A stretch of DNA of 64,000 nucleotides, from assembly GCF_017377855.1 (NCBI RefSeq), contig NZ_JAFREP010000010.1:1-64000 (forward strand), in the 5' to 3' direction. The notes under the pieces are model-generated. The model did not search any database, was not told where the DNA came from, and saw only the letters and a program-made list of their open reading frames with translations. The position numbers were made by a program, and so were the translations under genes. The stretch is from Acanthopleuribacter pedis. GTDB taxonomy: Bacteria; Acidobacteriota; Holophagae; Acanthopleuribacterales; Acanthopleuribacteraceae. The first letter of the stretch is position 1; each line of letters begins with the position of its first letter. Shown here one piece after another: positions 9,143-16,648 of the stretch.

Positions 9143-10837
9143 ATGTTCCAGCCTTCGTCTGTCCAAAATTCGTTCCGTTCCATGATCCTGTTGCTGTTGA
9201 TCGGCGGCAGCTTGCTCCAAGCCCAAACCACCGTCCTCAACGACGTCAACATCATTAATGAATACGAAAAAAACGCCATCATCCTCCTGACCAACAACGA
9301 TCCCGAAACCTTTCCTTACGATCAAGCCTACGGCCTCACCAATTACTGGACCAAATGGGATGTGCTCCTCAACGCCGACAACACTTATTCATTCCGTCTC
9401 AATAACAAATACCTCAGCGCCAACGCCGACGGCGGCGTGAACGTGGCCAACTCCATCGGCACCAACGAAAAGTTTTTCCTGGAATCCGGCAACGGCACCT
9501 ATTACATCCGCACCTGGCGCCACACCTACCTCGGCGCCAATGGTTCCGGCTGGAAAGATGTCATCCAATCATGGGAACGCACCAGCAACGAGGAATGGCT
9601 GTTCAACGAACGCCCCGACCCCACCGGCGGCCTGGATAACATCAACATCAGCAACTACATCACCAAAAACATCATCATTTTGCTCACCAACAACGATCCC
9701 GAAACCTTCCCCTACGATCAAGCATACGGCGCCAACAACTACTGGACCAAATGGGACGTCATCGTCAACGGCGACGGCACCTACAGCTTCCACGTCAACG
9801 GCAAGTACCTGGCCGACACGGGCACCACCAACACCCAAGTTATCTCGGCCATCACCACCGAATCCAAATGGACGCTTGAATCCGCCGACCGCGGCACCTA
9901 CGCCATAAAATCCAACAGCAACCGTTACCTGACCGGCAACGGCACGGGCTGGAAAGACGTCATCATGAGCAGCACCCTCACCGACGAAGGCCGCTGGCAC
10001 TTCTTCGACCGCCAAAACGTCACCACCTACACCGACACCACCTTGTTCATCGACAGCGACACCGTCGGCAACATCGACGAAAACTGGGCCACGGTTGATT
10101 TTGTCGGTGACTTCGACTTCACCCCCGCCCTCTTCGCCAACATGCAAACCTTCAACGGCACCGACCCTGCCGACCTGCGCATCCGCAACTTGGGTGTCTC
10201 CGATTTCGATGTCTTCGTCCAAGAAGAACAGTCCAAAGACTCGGAAACGGCCCACAACAACGAAACCATCGGCTTCCTGGCCTTGGCTGAAGGCGGCATT
10301 CGCAACACCAACGGCCAAGTCATCGCCGAGGCGGGGATCATCGATGTCACCCAAGACGATGCGGGCGAATGGTTTACCCTCGACAGCTTCATCGGAACCT
10401 ACAGCGATCCGGTCGTCATCATGGTCATCAACAGCTACAACGGTACCCACGAGTCCCACATGCGAGTCCGCGATGTTGGCACCACCAGCTTCCGCTACCA
10501 ACTGGAAGAGTGGGATTTCCGGGACGGCACCCACGGCACTGAAAGTGTGGCCTACCTGATCGTCGAAGCCGGCACCCACAGCCTGGAAAAAGGCGGCACC
10601 TTGCAAGCCCAAACCCAGAAGTTGGACCACAACGCCGAGGTAGTTACCTTCCCCAGCAGCTTCTCCTCAACACCGGTCGTCCTGAGCCAGACCCAAACGC
10701 GCAACGGCAATGCCTCGGTGAACACCCGTATGTACAGCGTCGGCACGAGCAGCGTCACCGTACGCTTGCAAGAGCAGGAAGCGGACAACGGCACCCACGA
10801 CGACGAATGGGTCGGCGTGGTAAGCTACGGCAACTAA
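9143..10837 (+). CDS. Secreted repeat protein: two beta-trefoil-like and three H-type-lectin-like repeats
   Basis: A 564-residue secreted protein. The start at 9143 has AGGAG six bases upstream; a signal peptide ends at LLQAQ (about residue 31). The first half contains two tandem copies of about 135 residues sharing LLTNNDPETFPYDQAYG, NYWTKWDV and a second motif GSGWKDVI or GTGWKDVI. These have the short-strand pattern of fascin/beta-trefoil carbohydrate-binding folds. The second half has three shorter repeats with the pattern F..PVV....T.NGT....LR.R..G...F.V...E, resembling H-type lectin repeats. No catalytic domain is seen. It probably binds glycans or surfaces outside the cell; fold names are by eye. 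Monocistronic, with a strong terminator. Confidence 0.75.
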   Translation: MFQPSSVQNSFRSMILLLLIGGSLLQAQTTVLNDVNIINEYEKNAIILLTNNDPETFPYDQAYGLTNYWTKWDVLLNADNTYSFRLNNKYLSANADGGVNVANSIGTNEKFFLESGNGTYYIRTWRHTYLGANGSGWKDVIQSWERTSNEEWLFNERPDPTGGLDNINISNYITKNIIILLTNNDPETFPYDQAYGANNYWTKWDVIVNGDGTYSFHVNGKYLADTGTTNTQVISAITTESKWTLESADRGTYAIKSNSNRYLTGNGTGWKDVIMSSTLTDEGRWHFFDRQNVTTYTDTTLFIDSDTVGNIDENWATVDFVGDFDFTPALFANMQTFNGTDPADLRIRNLGVSDFDVFVQEEQSKDSETAHNNETIGFLALAEGGIRNTNGQVIAEAGIIDVTQDDAGEWFTLDSFIGTYSDPVVIMVINSYNGTHESHMRVRDVGTTSFRYQLEEWDFRDGTHGTESVAYLIVEAGTHSLEKGGTLQAQTQKLDHNAEVVTFPSSFSSTPVVLSQTQTRNGNASVNTRMYSVGTSSVTVRLQEQEADNGTHDDEWVGVVSYGN

Positions 10838-10869
10838 ACACCCTATCCCCCACAAAACAATGTGGAAAG

Positions 10870-10899
10870 AAGGCGCGGACCCAGTCCGCGCCTTTTTTG
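10870..10899 (+). terminator. Rho-independent terminator
   Basis: An 11-bp perfect stem, AAGGCGCGGAC at 10870-10880 with GTCCGCGCCTT at 10884-10894, has a three-base loop and runs into a T-tract. It lies 32 bases after the stop of the lectin-like gene. Confidence 0.92.
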
Positions 10900-10986
10900 C
10901 GTTTTGGGGTATGGGTTGAAAACAGCCAATCGATTAATCATTCGAAGGCTGAACCACGGCCGAGCGAAAAGGGCCGGCGGCCGTCT

Positions 10987-11958
10987 CTAGACCAAGGCAC
11001 CGCCACAGGAACTGCCCGCGCCGGCGGTACACCCGTAACAATGATCCGCCAGGGCAATCGGCGCCCGCGCCAGGACCGCAAAAGAGGGGATGTCGTGGAT
11101 GGTGGTGGCTTTGCCGGAAGCAGGAATTTCCAGCATTTGGTTAAAATCACAATCGTAAACAGCGCCGTCCCAACCAATCGAAATCAAGTTGCGGCACATC
11201 ACACCATCCACGGCGGCGGGGTTGAAGTTAGCAACCAACAGTTCCATATAGGTGTCCCATTGATTGTGTCGCTTCAACACATCACCAAACCGCTTGATCG
11301 GCATGTTGGTAATGGTGAAAAGCCGGTTGAAATCAATTCCAAACAGGTTCTTTAATTCGCGCCGATAATCCTGCTCGAGCTTGGCTTGCGGGGGCGGAAG
11401 AAAAGCGCCCAAGGGGTTGTAGACCAGCGATAATTCCAGGCCGGATCCGGGACGGCCGTAACCCAGTGCGTTGAGTTTTTGCAGGCCGAGAATGCTTTTA
11501 TCAAAAACACCGCGACCGCGCTGGCTCTCGACATTTTCTTTGGAATAACAAGGCAAAGATGCGACTACCTCGACTTGGTTGTCTGCCAAAAATTGGGCCG
11601 TATCTTCCTGGCCGGGCTCAAATAAAACGGTTAAGTTACAGCGATCCATGACCTTGCGACCCTGGGCGCGAATCCGCTTCACAAAGGTGCGGAAGTGGGG
11701 ATTTAACTCGGGGGCGCCCCCGGTGATATCCACCGAATGAATGCTCGGCGTCGCTTCGAGCAAGACCAACAACCGCTCCATGGTGGCAAGCGTCATGATT
11801 TCGGTCCGTTTGGGGCCCGCCTCCACGTGGCAATGCTGACATGCCTGATTGCATAATTTGCCCACATTCACTTGGAGGATTTCAAGGGGGCGACGGTCAA
11901 GGGTCAAACCGTGTTCTTCGATGGTGTGCTGAAAGGAGCGCAACCTGCAGGTGGTCAT
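10987..11958 (-). CDS. arsS: Arsenosugar biosynthesis radical SAM protein ArsS
   Basis: A 323-residue radical SAM enzyme. The cluster motif is CNQACQHC (about residue 36-43), followed by the Gly-rich SAM motif VDITGGAPELNPHF. The C-terminal domain is the DUF3641/ArsS type, ending in CYGCTAGAGSSCGGALV, with further cysteines at VMCRNLISIGWDGAVYDCDFNQML that resemble auxiliary-cluster ligands. ArsS is assigned to arsenosugar synthesis, transferring an adenosyl-derived group onto methylated arsenic. Start ATG at 11958 has GGAG nine bases upstream; an ATG at 12000 has none. No arsM, arsR or transporter lies within the window, so its partner methyltransferase must be elsewhere. Confidence 0.9.
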   Translation of the reverse strand: MTTCRLRSFQHTIEEHGLTLDRRPLEILQVNVGKLCNQACQHCHVEAGPKRTEIMTLATMERLLVLLEATPSIHSVDITGGAPELNPHFRTFVKRIRAQGRKVMDRCNLTVLFEPGQEDTAQFLADNQVEVVASLPCYSKENVESQRGRGVFDKSILGLQKLNALGYGRPGSGLELSLVYNPLGAFLPPPQAKLEQDYRRELKNLFGIDFNRLFTITNMPIKRFGDVLKRHNQWDTYMELLVANFNPAAVDGVMCRNLISIGWDGAVYDCDFNQMLEIPASGKATTIHDIPSFAVLARAPIALADHCYGCTAGAGSSCGGALV

Positions 11959-12235
11959 GAATGGGGACTCCGGGAAAAAAGATCGCTGGTACCAACCCAA
12001 AATCTAACACAAGCAAGCGCGCATCGATTCAGGTAAACCCCAAACAAAACAGATTTGGGTTACACCCCATGGAACAGGGCCGCGATTCGGCCTTCGCTAT
12101 GAAACCACGCGACGCTCAGGATCGGTTTCAAACCCATGCCTTCCACTTCCAGCACATGCCTCGCGGTTCATAGGGGAAAAGAACGAAACGCAAACCGCGC
12201 TTGCGTGGGCGCGGGCCGGAACAACTTGGGTAAAC

Positions 12236-12266
12236 ACAAAAAAGGAGGCCGATTAAGCCTCCTTTT
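12236..12266 (-). terminator. Terminator after putative effector A
   Basis: AAAGGAGGC at 12241-12249 pairs with GCCTCCTTT at 12257-12265. Read on the minus strand, the 9-bp stem has a short loop and ends in a T-run. It is 31 bases beyond the stop at 12297. Confidence 0.88.
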
Positions 12267-12296
12267 GTTGGGAATAATTGAATTTAAATAGAGTTC

Positions 12297-13706
12297 CTAT
12301 TCTTGGGACGAAACACCCAGCTTGTCGCTACCTCTGATCACGCCCAATTCATCGTCTTTAACCACAACTTTATCCAAGTTTTGACCGTGGGAATGGTCCA
12401 TGCGGTCCATTTTTTGCCGTTGTTGGTCCAGTACGTCCATTTTCTTGGTAACCGTGCCCAGGTCAAGCGGGCCTTGTTCCTGGTCGAACCCTTTGCGGAA
12501 GATGCCCAATTGGGTGTACAGCTCCAACTCGTCTTCCTTGGGTTTGTCGTTTGGCGCGGAGATGTCCAACCGCATCATGGTCACTTCTTTGGGATCGTAA
12601 TCCTCAACCGGGGTGAACACGATCACCGGGGTTTGTTTGGTGCCCAGGGTTTGGTTTTCTTCCTTAACCTCATACCCATTTTGCAACAGAGCACGAATCT
12701 CCCGCAGGAGGGCCGAACCTTCGTCAGGGTTGGAACCGCGAATCAAACTCCTCGGTGTCAAGGGACCAACCAACTCAAAGGGCTCGCCGCGGTGCATCGC
12801 ACCCAACAGCCACGAGAAGTTACTTTGCATGTCGTGCCCAAGGTTTTTGGGCTCTTGTTGAACCATGCTTTTCTGAAGGTTGTTCTTCTGACGTTGCTCA
12901 ATCTTTGAAAACGCCTCGAGGTCCACGGGTTTATTTTCCCGCTGTTTAATCTGATCCAAAAAAGACATGGGTTTTTTGCGTTCTTTTGGCTGACTTTTCG
13001 GCTTTTTGACAATCTGTTGTTCTTCTTGGATATCAACTTTTTGATTACCGTTGTCCTTCTTCTTTGATTTCAAACTTGGATCAGGCGTACCCCATTCCTT
13101 TAATTTGTTCTGAACCCCGATAGGATCATAAATTTTGCCGGTACTGTGCAGGAAGTCTTCAGCAGTGTGGGCTTTATCCATCGCGTAGAGAACGGGCAAC
13201 TCTTGGGTTTTGGTACCTTGCCCTTTCCATGTCATGTTCATGGAGTGGAGCATGGTCGCGGTGTTTCGGTACTTTTCGGTTGGGTTCTGACCACGGCGGT
13301 GCAACATCCGTGGACCGGGTACGTCGTTACCCAAGCGATAGTGTTCATAAAGAACCTCGGCCCGTTCGAGGTTTTTTTCGGCAATTTTCAACTGAGCTTC
13401 CAAACCCGGATGGTTTTTATGTTCCTGGAGCGCCAGTTTAATATCTTTAACATCTTGGGCCAAATCACTTTTGAAATCATCAAAGCTTCGGTACGTGACC
13501 GGTTTGACATCCGTTTTTTCAATGCGCTTCGGTGCCGGTTGACTCAGTTCTTGGATCTGGGAACTCTGTACTTTTTGACTCGATACTTTTTGAATCCCGA
13601 GGCTTTGCGAGCCCAATTGCAACTTCTTGCCTAATTCGTTGCGTGTTTTGCCAAAGTCAAATTGGCGCTCTTTAATTTGCGGTTGGCTCGATTTAATACC
13701 AGACAT
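12297..13706 (-). CDS. Putative type III secretion effector A (paralogue of effector B)
   Basis: A 469-residue protein of no family I recognise. Residues 1-60 are Gln/Ser/Lys-rich and look disordered (LGSQSLGIQKVSSQKVQSSQ). A helical region follows (70-135) with AEKNLERAEVLYEHYRLGND, GPRMLHRRGQ and MTWKGQG, then a charged linker (about 205-275), and a conserved C-terminal block with LGHDMQSNFSWLLGAMH, GEPFELVGPLT and NQTLGTKQTPVIV. It ends DHSHGQNLDKVVVKDDELG. No signal peptide or membrane segment. The effector call rests on the CesT-type chaperone 88 bases upstream in the same operon and on the flexible N-terminus. GAGGAG lies six bases before the ATG. The biochemical activity is unknown. 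Confidence 0.6.
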   Translation of the reverse strand: MSGIKSSQPQIKERQFDFGKTRNELGKKLQLGSQSLGIQKVSSQKVQSSQIQELSQPAPKRIEKTDVKPVTYRSFDDFKSDLAQDVKDIKLALQEHKNHPGLEAQLKIAEKNLERAEVLYEHYRLGNDVPGPRMLHRRGQNPTEKYRNTATMLHSMNMTWKGQGTKTQELPVLYAMDKAHTAEDFLHSTGKIYDPIGVQNKLKEWGTPDPSLKSKKKDNGNQKVDIQEEQQIVKKPKSQPKERKKPMSFLDQIKQRENKPVDLEAFSKIEQRQKNNLQKSMVQQEPKNLGHDMQSNFSWLLGAMHRGEPFELVGPLTPRSLIRGSNPDEGSALLREIRALLQNGYEVKEENQTLGTKQTPVIVFTPVEDYDPKEVTMMRLDISAPNDKPKEDELELYTQLGIFRKGFDQEQGPLDLGTVTKKMDVLDQQRQKMDRMDHSHGQNLDKVVVKDDELGVIRGSDKLGVSSQE

Positions 13707-13794
13707 AAGACACTCCTCGAAAAGGGGGTTTCGCGTTTCTTAGGTGCAAGAAAGCCGGGGGTACCTTGCCCCGTGGTTTGCTGTTGGAAGGAAC

Positions 13795-14310
13795 TTAGGC
13801 GAAGCCGCCAAACGTCGGATTGGCCATGGCACCAAAGCCGGCGAGTTCCTCGGTGGGCGCTTGTTCCGTGGCGGGTGCCGCTTCGGCCGTCTCGTTTCCT
13901 TCAAGGCTGTTTTTCACCTTCACGGCCAGATCCACAAAATTGGAAAAGGTATTTTCGAGGGTGATCGCATTCAAGAATTCGATTTTCAGGGCGTAATGCA
14001 AGTGGATGATCCCGGTTTCGGGGTCAAGCGAAAGGGTGGCATTTTGCGTGCCCTTCCCAAAAAAGTTCAGCAACAAAGCGTTGGTGAGCAGTTCATTACG
14101 ACGTTCTCCTTCTAAAGGAACCATCGTTAAAGGGGAAGCAAGGTAACAGTGACCGCCGGCCTCGGGGACTTCAAACCGAAAACGACCCTTACCGTCGATG
14201 TCGAAAACGCAAAGACCGTCTTCATCAAGCGACAAAATGCCGCTCCCCAAGTTTTCATCCATTTCTTTGAGATAGCCGTCGACTAACTGACGATCTTCAC
14301 TGTGTGCCAT
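13795..14310 (-). CDS. CesT/Tir-family type III secretion chaperone
   Basis: A 171-residue acidic protein with the CesT fold pattern: an N-terminal helix (DRQLVDGYLKEMDENLG), strands ILSLDEDGLCVFDID and RFRFEVPEAGGHCYLASPL, the dimerisation helix LLTNALLLNFFGKGTQNATLSLDPETG and a final amphipathic helix (LENTFSNFVDLAVKVKNSL). About 40 residues of Ala/Glu/Pro-rich tail follow, longer than usual. Such chaperones bind the N-terminal region of one or a few effectors and hold them for the secretion ATPase. AGGAG is eight bases upstream of the ATG. The gene directly downstream, and its paralogue upstream, are the obvious clients. No secretion-apparatus genes occur in the window. Confidence 0.85.
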   Translation of the reverse strand: MAHSEDRQLVDGYLKEMDENLGSGILSLDEDGLCVFDIDGKGRFRFEVPEAGGHCYLASPLTMVPLEGERRNELLTNALLLNFFGKGTQNATLSLDPETGIIHLHYALKIEFLNAITLENTFSNFVDLAVKVKNSLEGNETAEAAPATEQAPTEELAGFGAMANPTFGGFA

Positions 14311-14702
14311 GGTTATCACTCCTAATGGGAAAATGTAAAGGTGAAGCACTGCTGATCCGCAACAGAACCATTCCTTGAAAACGGGCGCAAAGCCTTGAAC
14401 CACCGTGGTTTCAACCCGTTACCCAAGGAAAGGCGGCGGTTTCACAAAACGCGTGAATTGGCGACAGGCGCGAATACACGATACGGAAGTGAGGTCGTAA
14501 ACTCGGGCTATTTGCCATAAAACTTGCCGGAGGTTTCACGACCCAATTTGTTGCGGAACAGACACTTGGAAGCCTGCCTGCCCCGCGACACCGGCAAGAA
14601 TAGCGAGCAATTAAGGAGAAACTGAGGAGACGCCGGGAAAATTTGCATCAACCGCGTGGACTTAATAAAAAAGCCCACGCGGACCAACCAAAGGCGTCGC
14701 AA
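14311..14702. other. Intergenic between effector B and the chaperone
   Basis: No gene is supported. An 8-bp inverted repeat, CCGCGTGG at 14652-14659 and CCACGCGG at 14675-14682, lies downstream of the effector B terminator and upstream of the chaperone operon. It could belong to a regulator site for that operon. Confidence 0.35.
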
Positions 14703-14730
14703 AAAAACCTCAAGGCTTCAATGAGGTGTT
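14701..14730 (-). terminator. Terminator after putative effector B
   Basis: On the minus strand the sequence reads ACCTCA, a nine-base loop, TGAGGT and then a run of T (bases 14707-14701). It is 13 bases past the stop codon at 14743 and separates effector B from the chaperone/effector A operon. Confidence 0.88.
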
Positions 14731-14742
14731 TTCTCGGAGGGG

Positions 14743-16110
14743 TTAACGCTGGGAGGAAATCCCGAGCTCGTCTTGGCCTTTAACCACACCGAGTCGGTCA
14801 TTTTTGACAACGAACTGTTCCAAGTTTTTTCCGTGAGAATGATCGAGGGGCGGCACAATCTTGGCGCGTTCCTTGACCATTTCGTTCACCGACTTCTGGA
14901 GTTCATTCAGATCTTTGGTTTGCTTTTGATCGTCAAAACCATCTACCAACAAACCCATCTCACGGTAGAGCTTCTTCTCCTCTTCATCGGGAAGGCTTAC
15001 CGGCGCCGATTGGTCAAGCGACTCCAAGGTCACCTTATCGGGGTCATAACCTTGCTTAGGCGTTAAAACAATGATGGGGTTTTGTTTGGTTCCCAAGGTT
15101 TGGTTTTCGGGTTTTAACTCATAGCCATTGCGCAACAAACCGCGAATTTCACGCAACAAGGCCGAAGCTTCTTCTTCATTTGAGCCACGCGCCAAACTGC
15201 GCTCGGTTAAGGGGCCGACCAACTCAAAGGGTTCCCCATTGTGCATCGCACCCAACAACCATGCAAAGTTACTTTGCATGTCGTGACCCAGCTTCACCTC
15301 GGGTTTCTTCTGACTCTCAACGATGTTGTCTTGCGTTTTGGTTTTCATCTTTTTCTCAAGACTCTTGAAGGATTCAGAGGGCTGCTTGCTTTCTTTGGTT
15401 TTCATGTTCTGAATCTGAGCCAGGAAGTTGTTCCCTTTAAATTGCAACTTCTTTTTGGGCGGAACCTTCACAACCTCAACTTTTTGCTGTTCGTTCACCT
15501 CTTTTCTCGGTGACCATTTGGCAAGCTTGTGCTCCACACCAACAGGGTCATAGATAATCCCTTGAGAATGCAAGTGTTCCTTAGCGGAAGAGCCCTTGTC
15601 AAAGGCATACAAAATCGGCAAATCTTGGGTTTTATCGCCCTGGCCTTGCCAGGTCATGTTGATTGCGTGCAACTGACTGCCGAGGTTCCGGTACTGCTCC
15701 TTGGGATCCTGACCGCGACGGTGGAGCATGCGCGGACCGCGTACATCGTTGCCCAAACGATAGTGTTCGTAAAGCACCTCGGCACGTTCCAGATTCTTCT
15801 CGGCGGTTTTCAATTGAGCCTTCAGATCAGGATTATTTTGATCCTTTAATAATTCATCTTTAAAGCGCATGACGGTAACTTCTAAGTCGAGCTTAAAATC
15901 ATCGAACTTTTTATAGGTTATGGGGGTAACATCGGTACTTTGAATGCGCTTTGGCGAAGGATTGCTCATCGGTTGAAGTTCGGTGCTTTGCGATTTCTGA
16001 TGAGAAACTTTGCGCATTCCCAAATCGTTCTGGGAACGTGATTTCAACTGACTCTCAACCTGGCTTCGAGCGGTTTTAAAATCGAACATTCTATTTTTGA
16101 TCTGAGGCAT
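14743..16110 (-). CDS. Putative type III secretion effector B (paralogue of effector A)
   Basis: A 455-residue paralogue of the gene at 12297. The two align along their whole length: PQIKNRMFDF at the N-terminus, SPKRIQSTDVTPITYKKFDDF, AEKNLERAEVLYEHYRLGND, GPRMLHRRGQDP, LGHDMQSNFAWLLGAMH, NQTLGTKQNPIIVLTP and the end DHSHGKNLEQFVVKNDRLG. They differ most in the charged middle linker. The two ATGs at 16113 and 16110 are adjacent; the second has better spacing (six bases) from GGAG and is used here. It has its own terminator and so a separate transcript. Function unknown; the effector call is inferred from the chaperone next door. Confidence 0.6.
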   Translation of the reverse strand: MPQIKNRMFDFKTARSQVESQLKSRSQNDLGMRKVSHQKSQSTELQPMSNPSPKRIQSTDVTPITYKKFDDFKLDLEVTVMRFKDELLKDQNNPDLKAQLKTAEKNLERAEVLYEHYRLGNDVRGPRMLHRRGQDPKEQYRNLGSQLHAINMTWQGQGDKTQDLPILYAFDKGSSAKEHLHSQGIIYDPVGVEHKLAKWSPRKEVNEQQKVEVVKVPPKKKLQFKGNNFLAQIQNMKTKESKQPSESFKSLEKKMKTKTQDNIVESQKKPEVKLGHDMQSNFAWLLGAMHNGEPFELVGPLTERSLARGSNEEEASALLREIRGLLRNGYELKPENQTLGTKQNPIIVLTPKQGYDPDKVTLESLDQSAPVSLPDEEEKKLYREMGLLVDGFDDQKQTKDLNELQKSVNEMVKERAKIVPPLDHSHGKNLEQFVVKNDRLGVVKGQDELGISSQR

Positions 16111-16113
16111 CAT

Positions 16114-16648
16114 TTACTCCTAGTAATGAAGGGAAAAAACCACGTAGACCACCAAGCAATGGATTAAACCAGAGCATCATCGCGCTGATTAAAACCACGT
16201 TGCGTCGTATTACCCTTCGACACATCTTCGCCAAAAAAGCGCCGTTCTTTGCAGTTCTTAAGCGGGACCAACAAACGTTAAACACGTTAAAAAAGGTCGG
16301 TCAGGATGCCGTTATGGAAAGGGTGATGGGTTTCCCAAGTATGGTATTGGATGGCGCCGGTATGTTCCGTGCGGCCAGGTGTTTCCTAATGTATCGTTGG
16401 TTGCTCATTAGGCCGTCGAGGCCGGGTTGCTTAACCCGTTTGCCGCCTGACACTGACAAAGATAGAAACCAATTGCGGAGGAAATGGGGAGACAAAAAGA
16501 AAAACGATTTTTTTTCGATTTCTTTGACCCTTCACCCTTGGCAGCAACCAAACACGCGCAAGATCGGCTTTGTGCGAGGCATCATCCAAAGCGTTCCGCC
16601 TCAGACCCACCGGAAGCAAGATAAAACCCCGACCCCGAGAGCGGTCGC
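16114..16648. other. Intergenic, no supported gene
   Basis: The 535 bases between effector B and the TonB receptor hold one + strand open frame of 159 codons, but its composition is unlike the neighbours, it has no convincing ribosome-binding site and it overlaps the end of the receptor gene. I see promoters for effector B likely here but cannot place one with confidence. Confidence 0.4.

Noticed and set aside
9569..10630. 353-codon minus-strand frame
   Set aside because: It is the shadow of the secreted repeat protein; its Gly/Val/Asp composition comes from reversed Thr/Asn/Asp codons.
13731..13750. Fragment of the MITE-like repeat (gcgtttcttaggt)
   Set aside because: Only about 13-17 bases match and no other arm is near; chance cannot be excluded.
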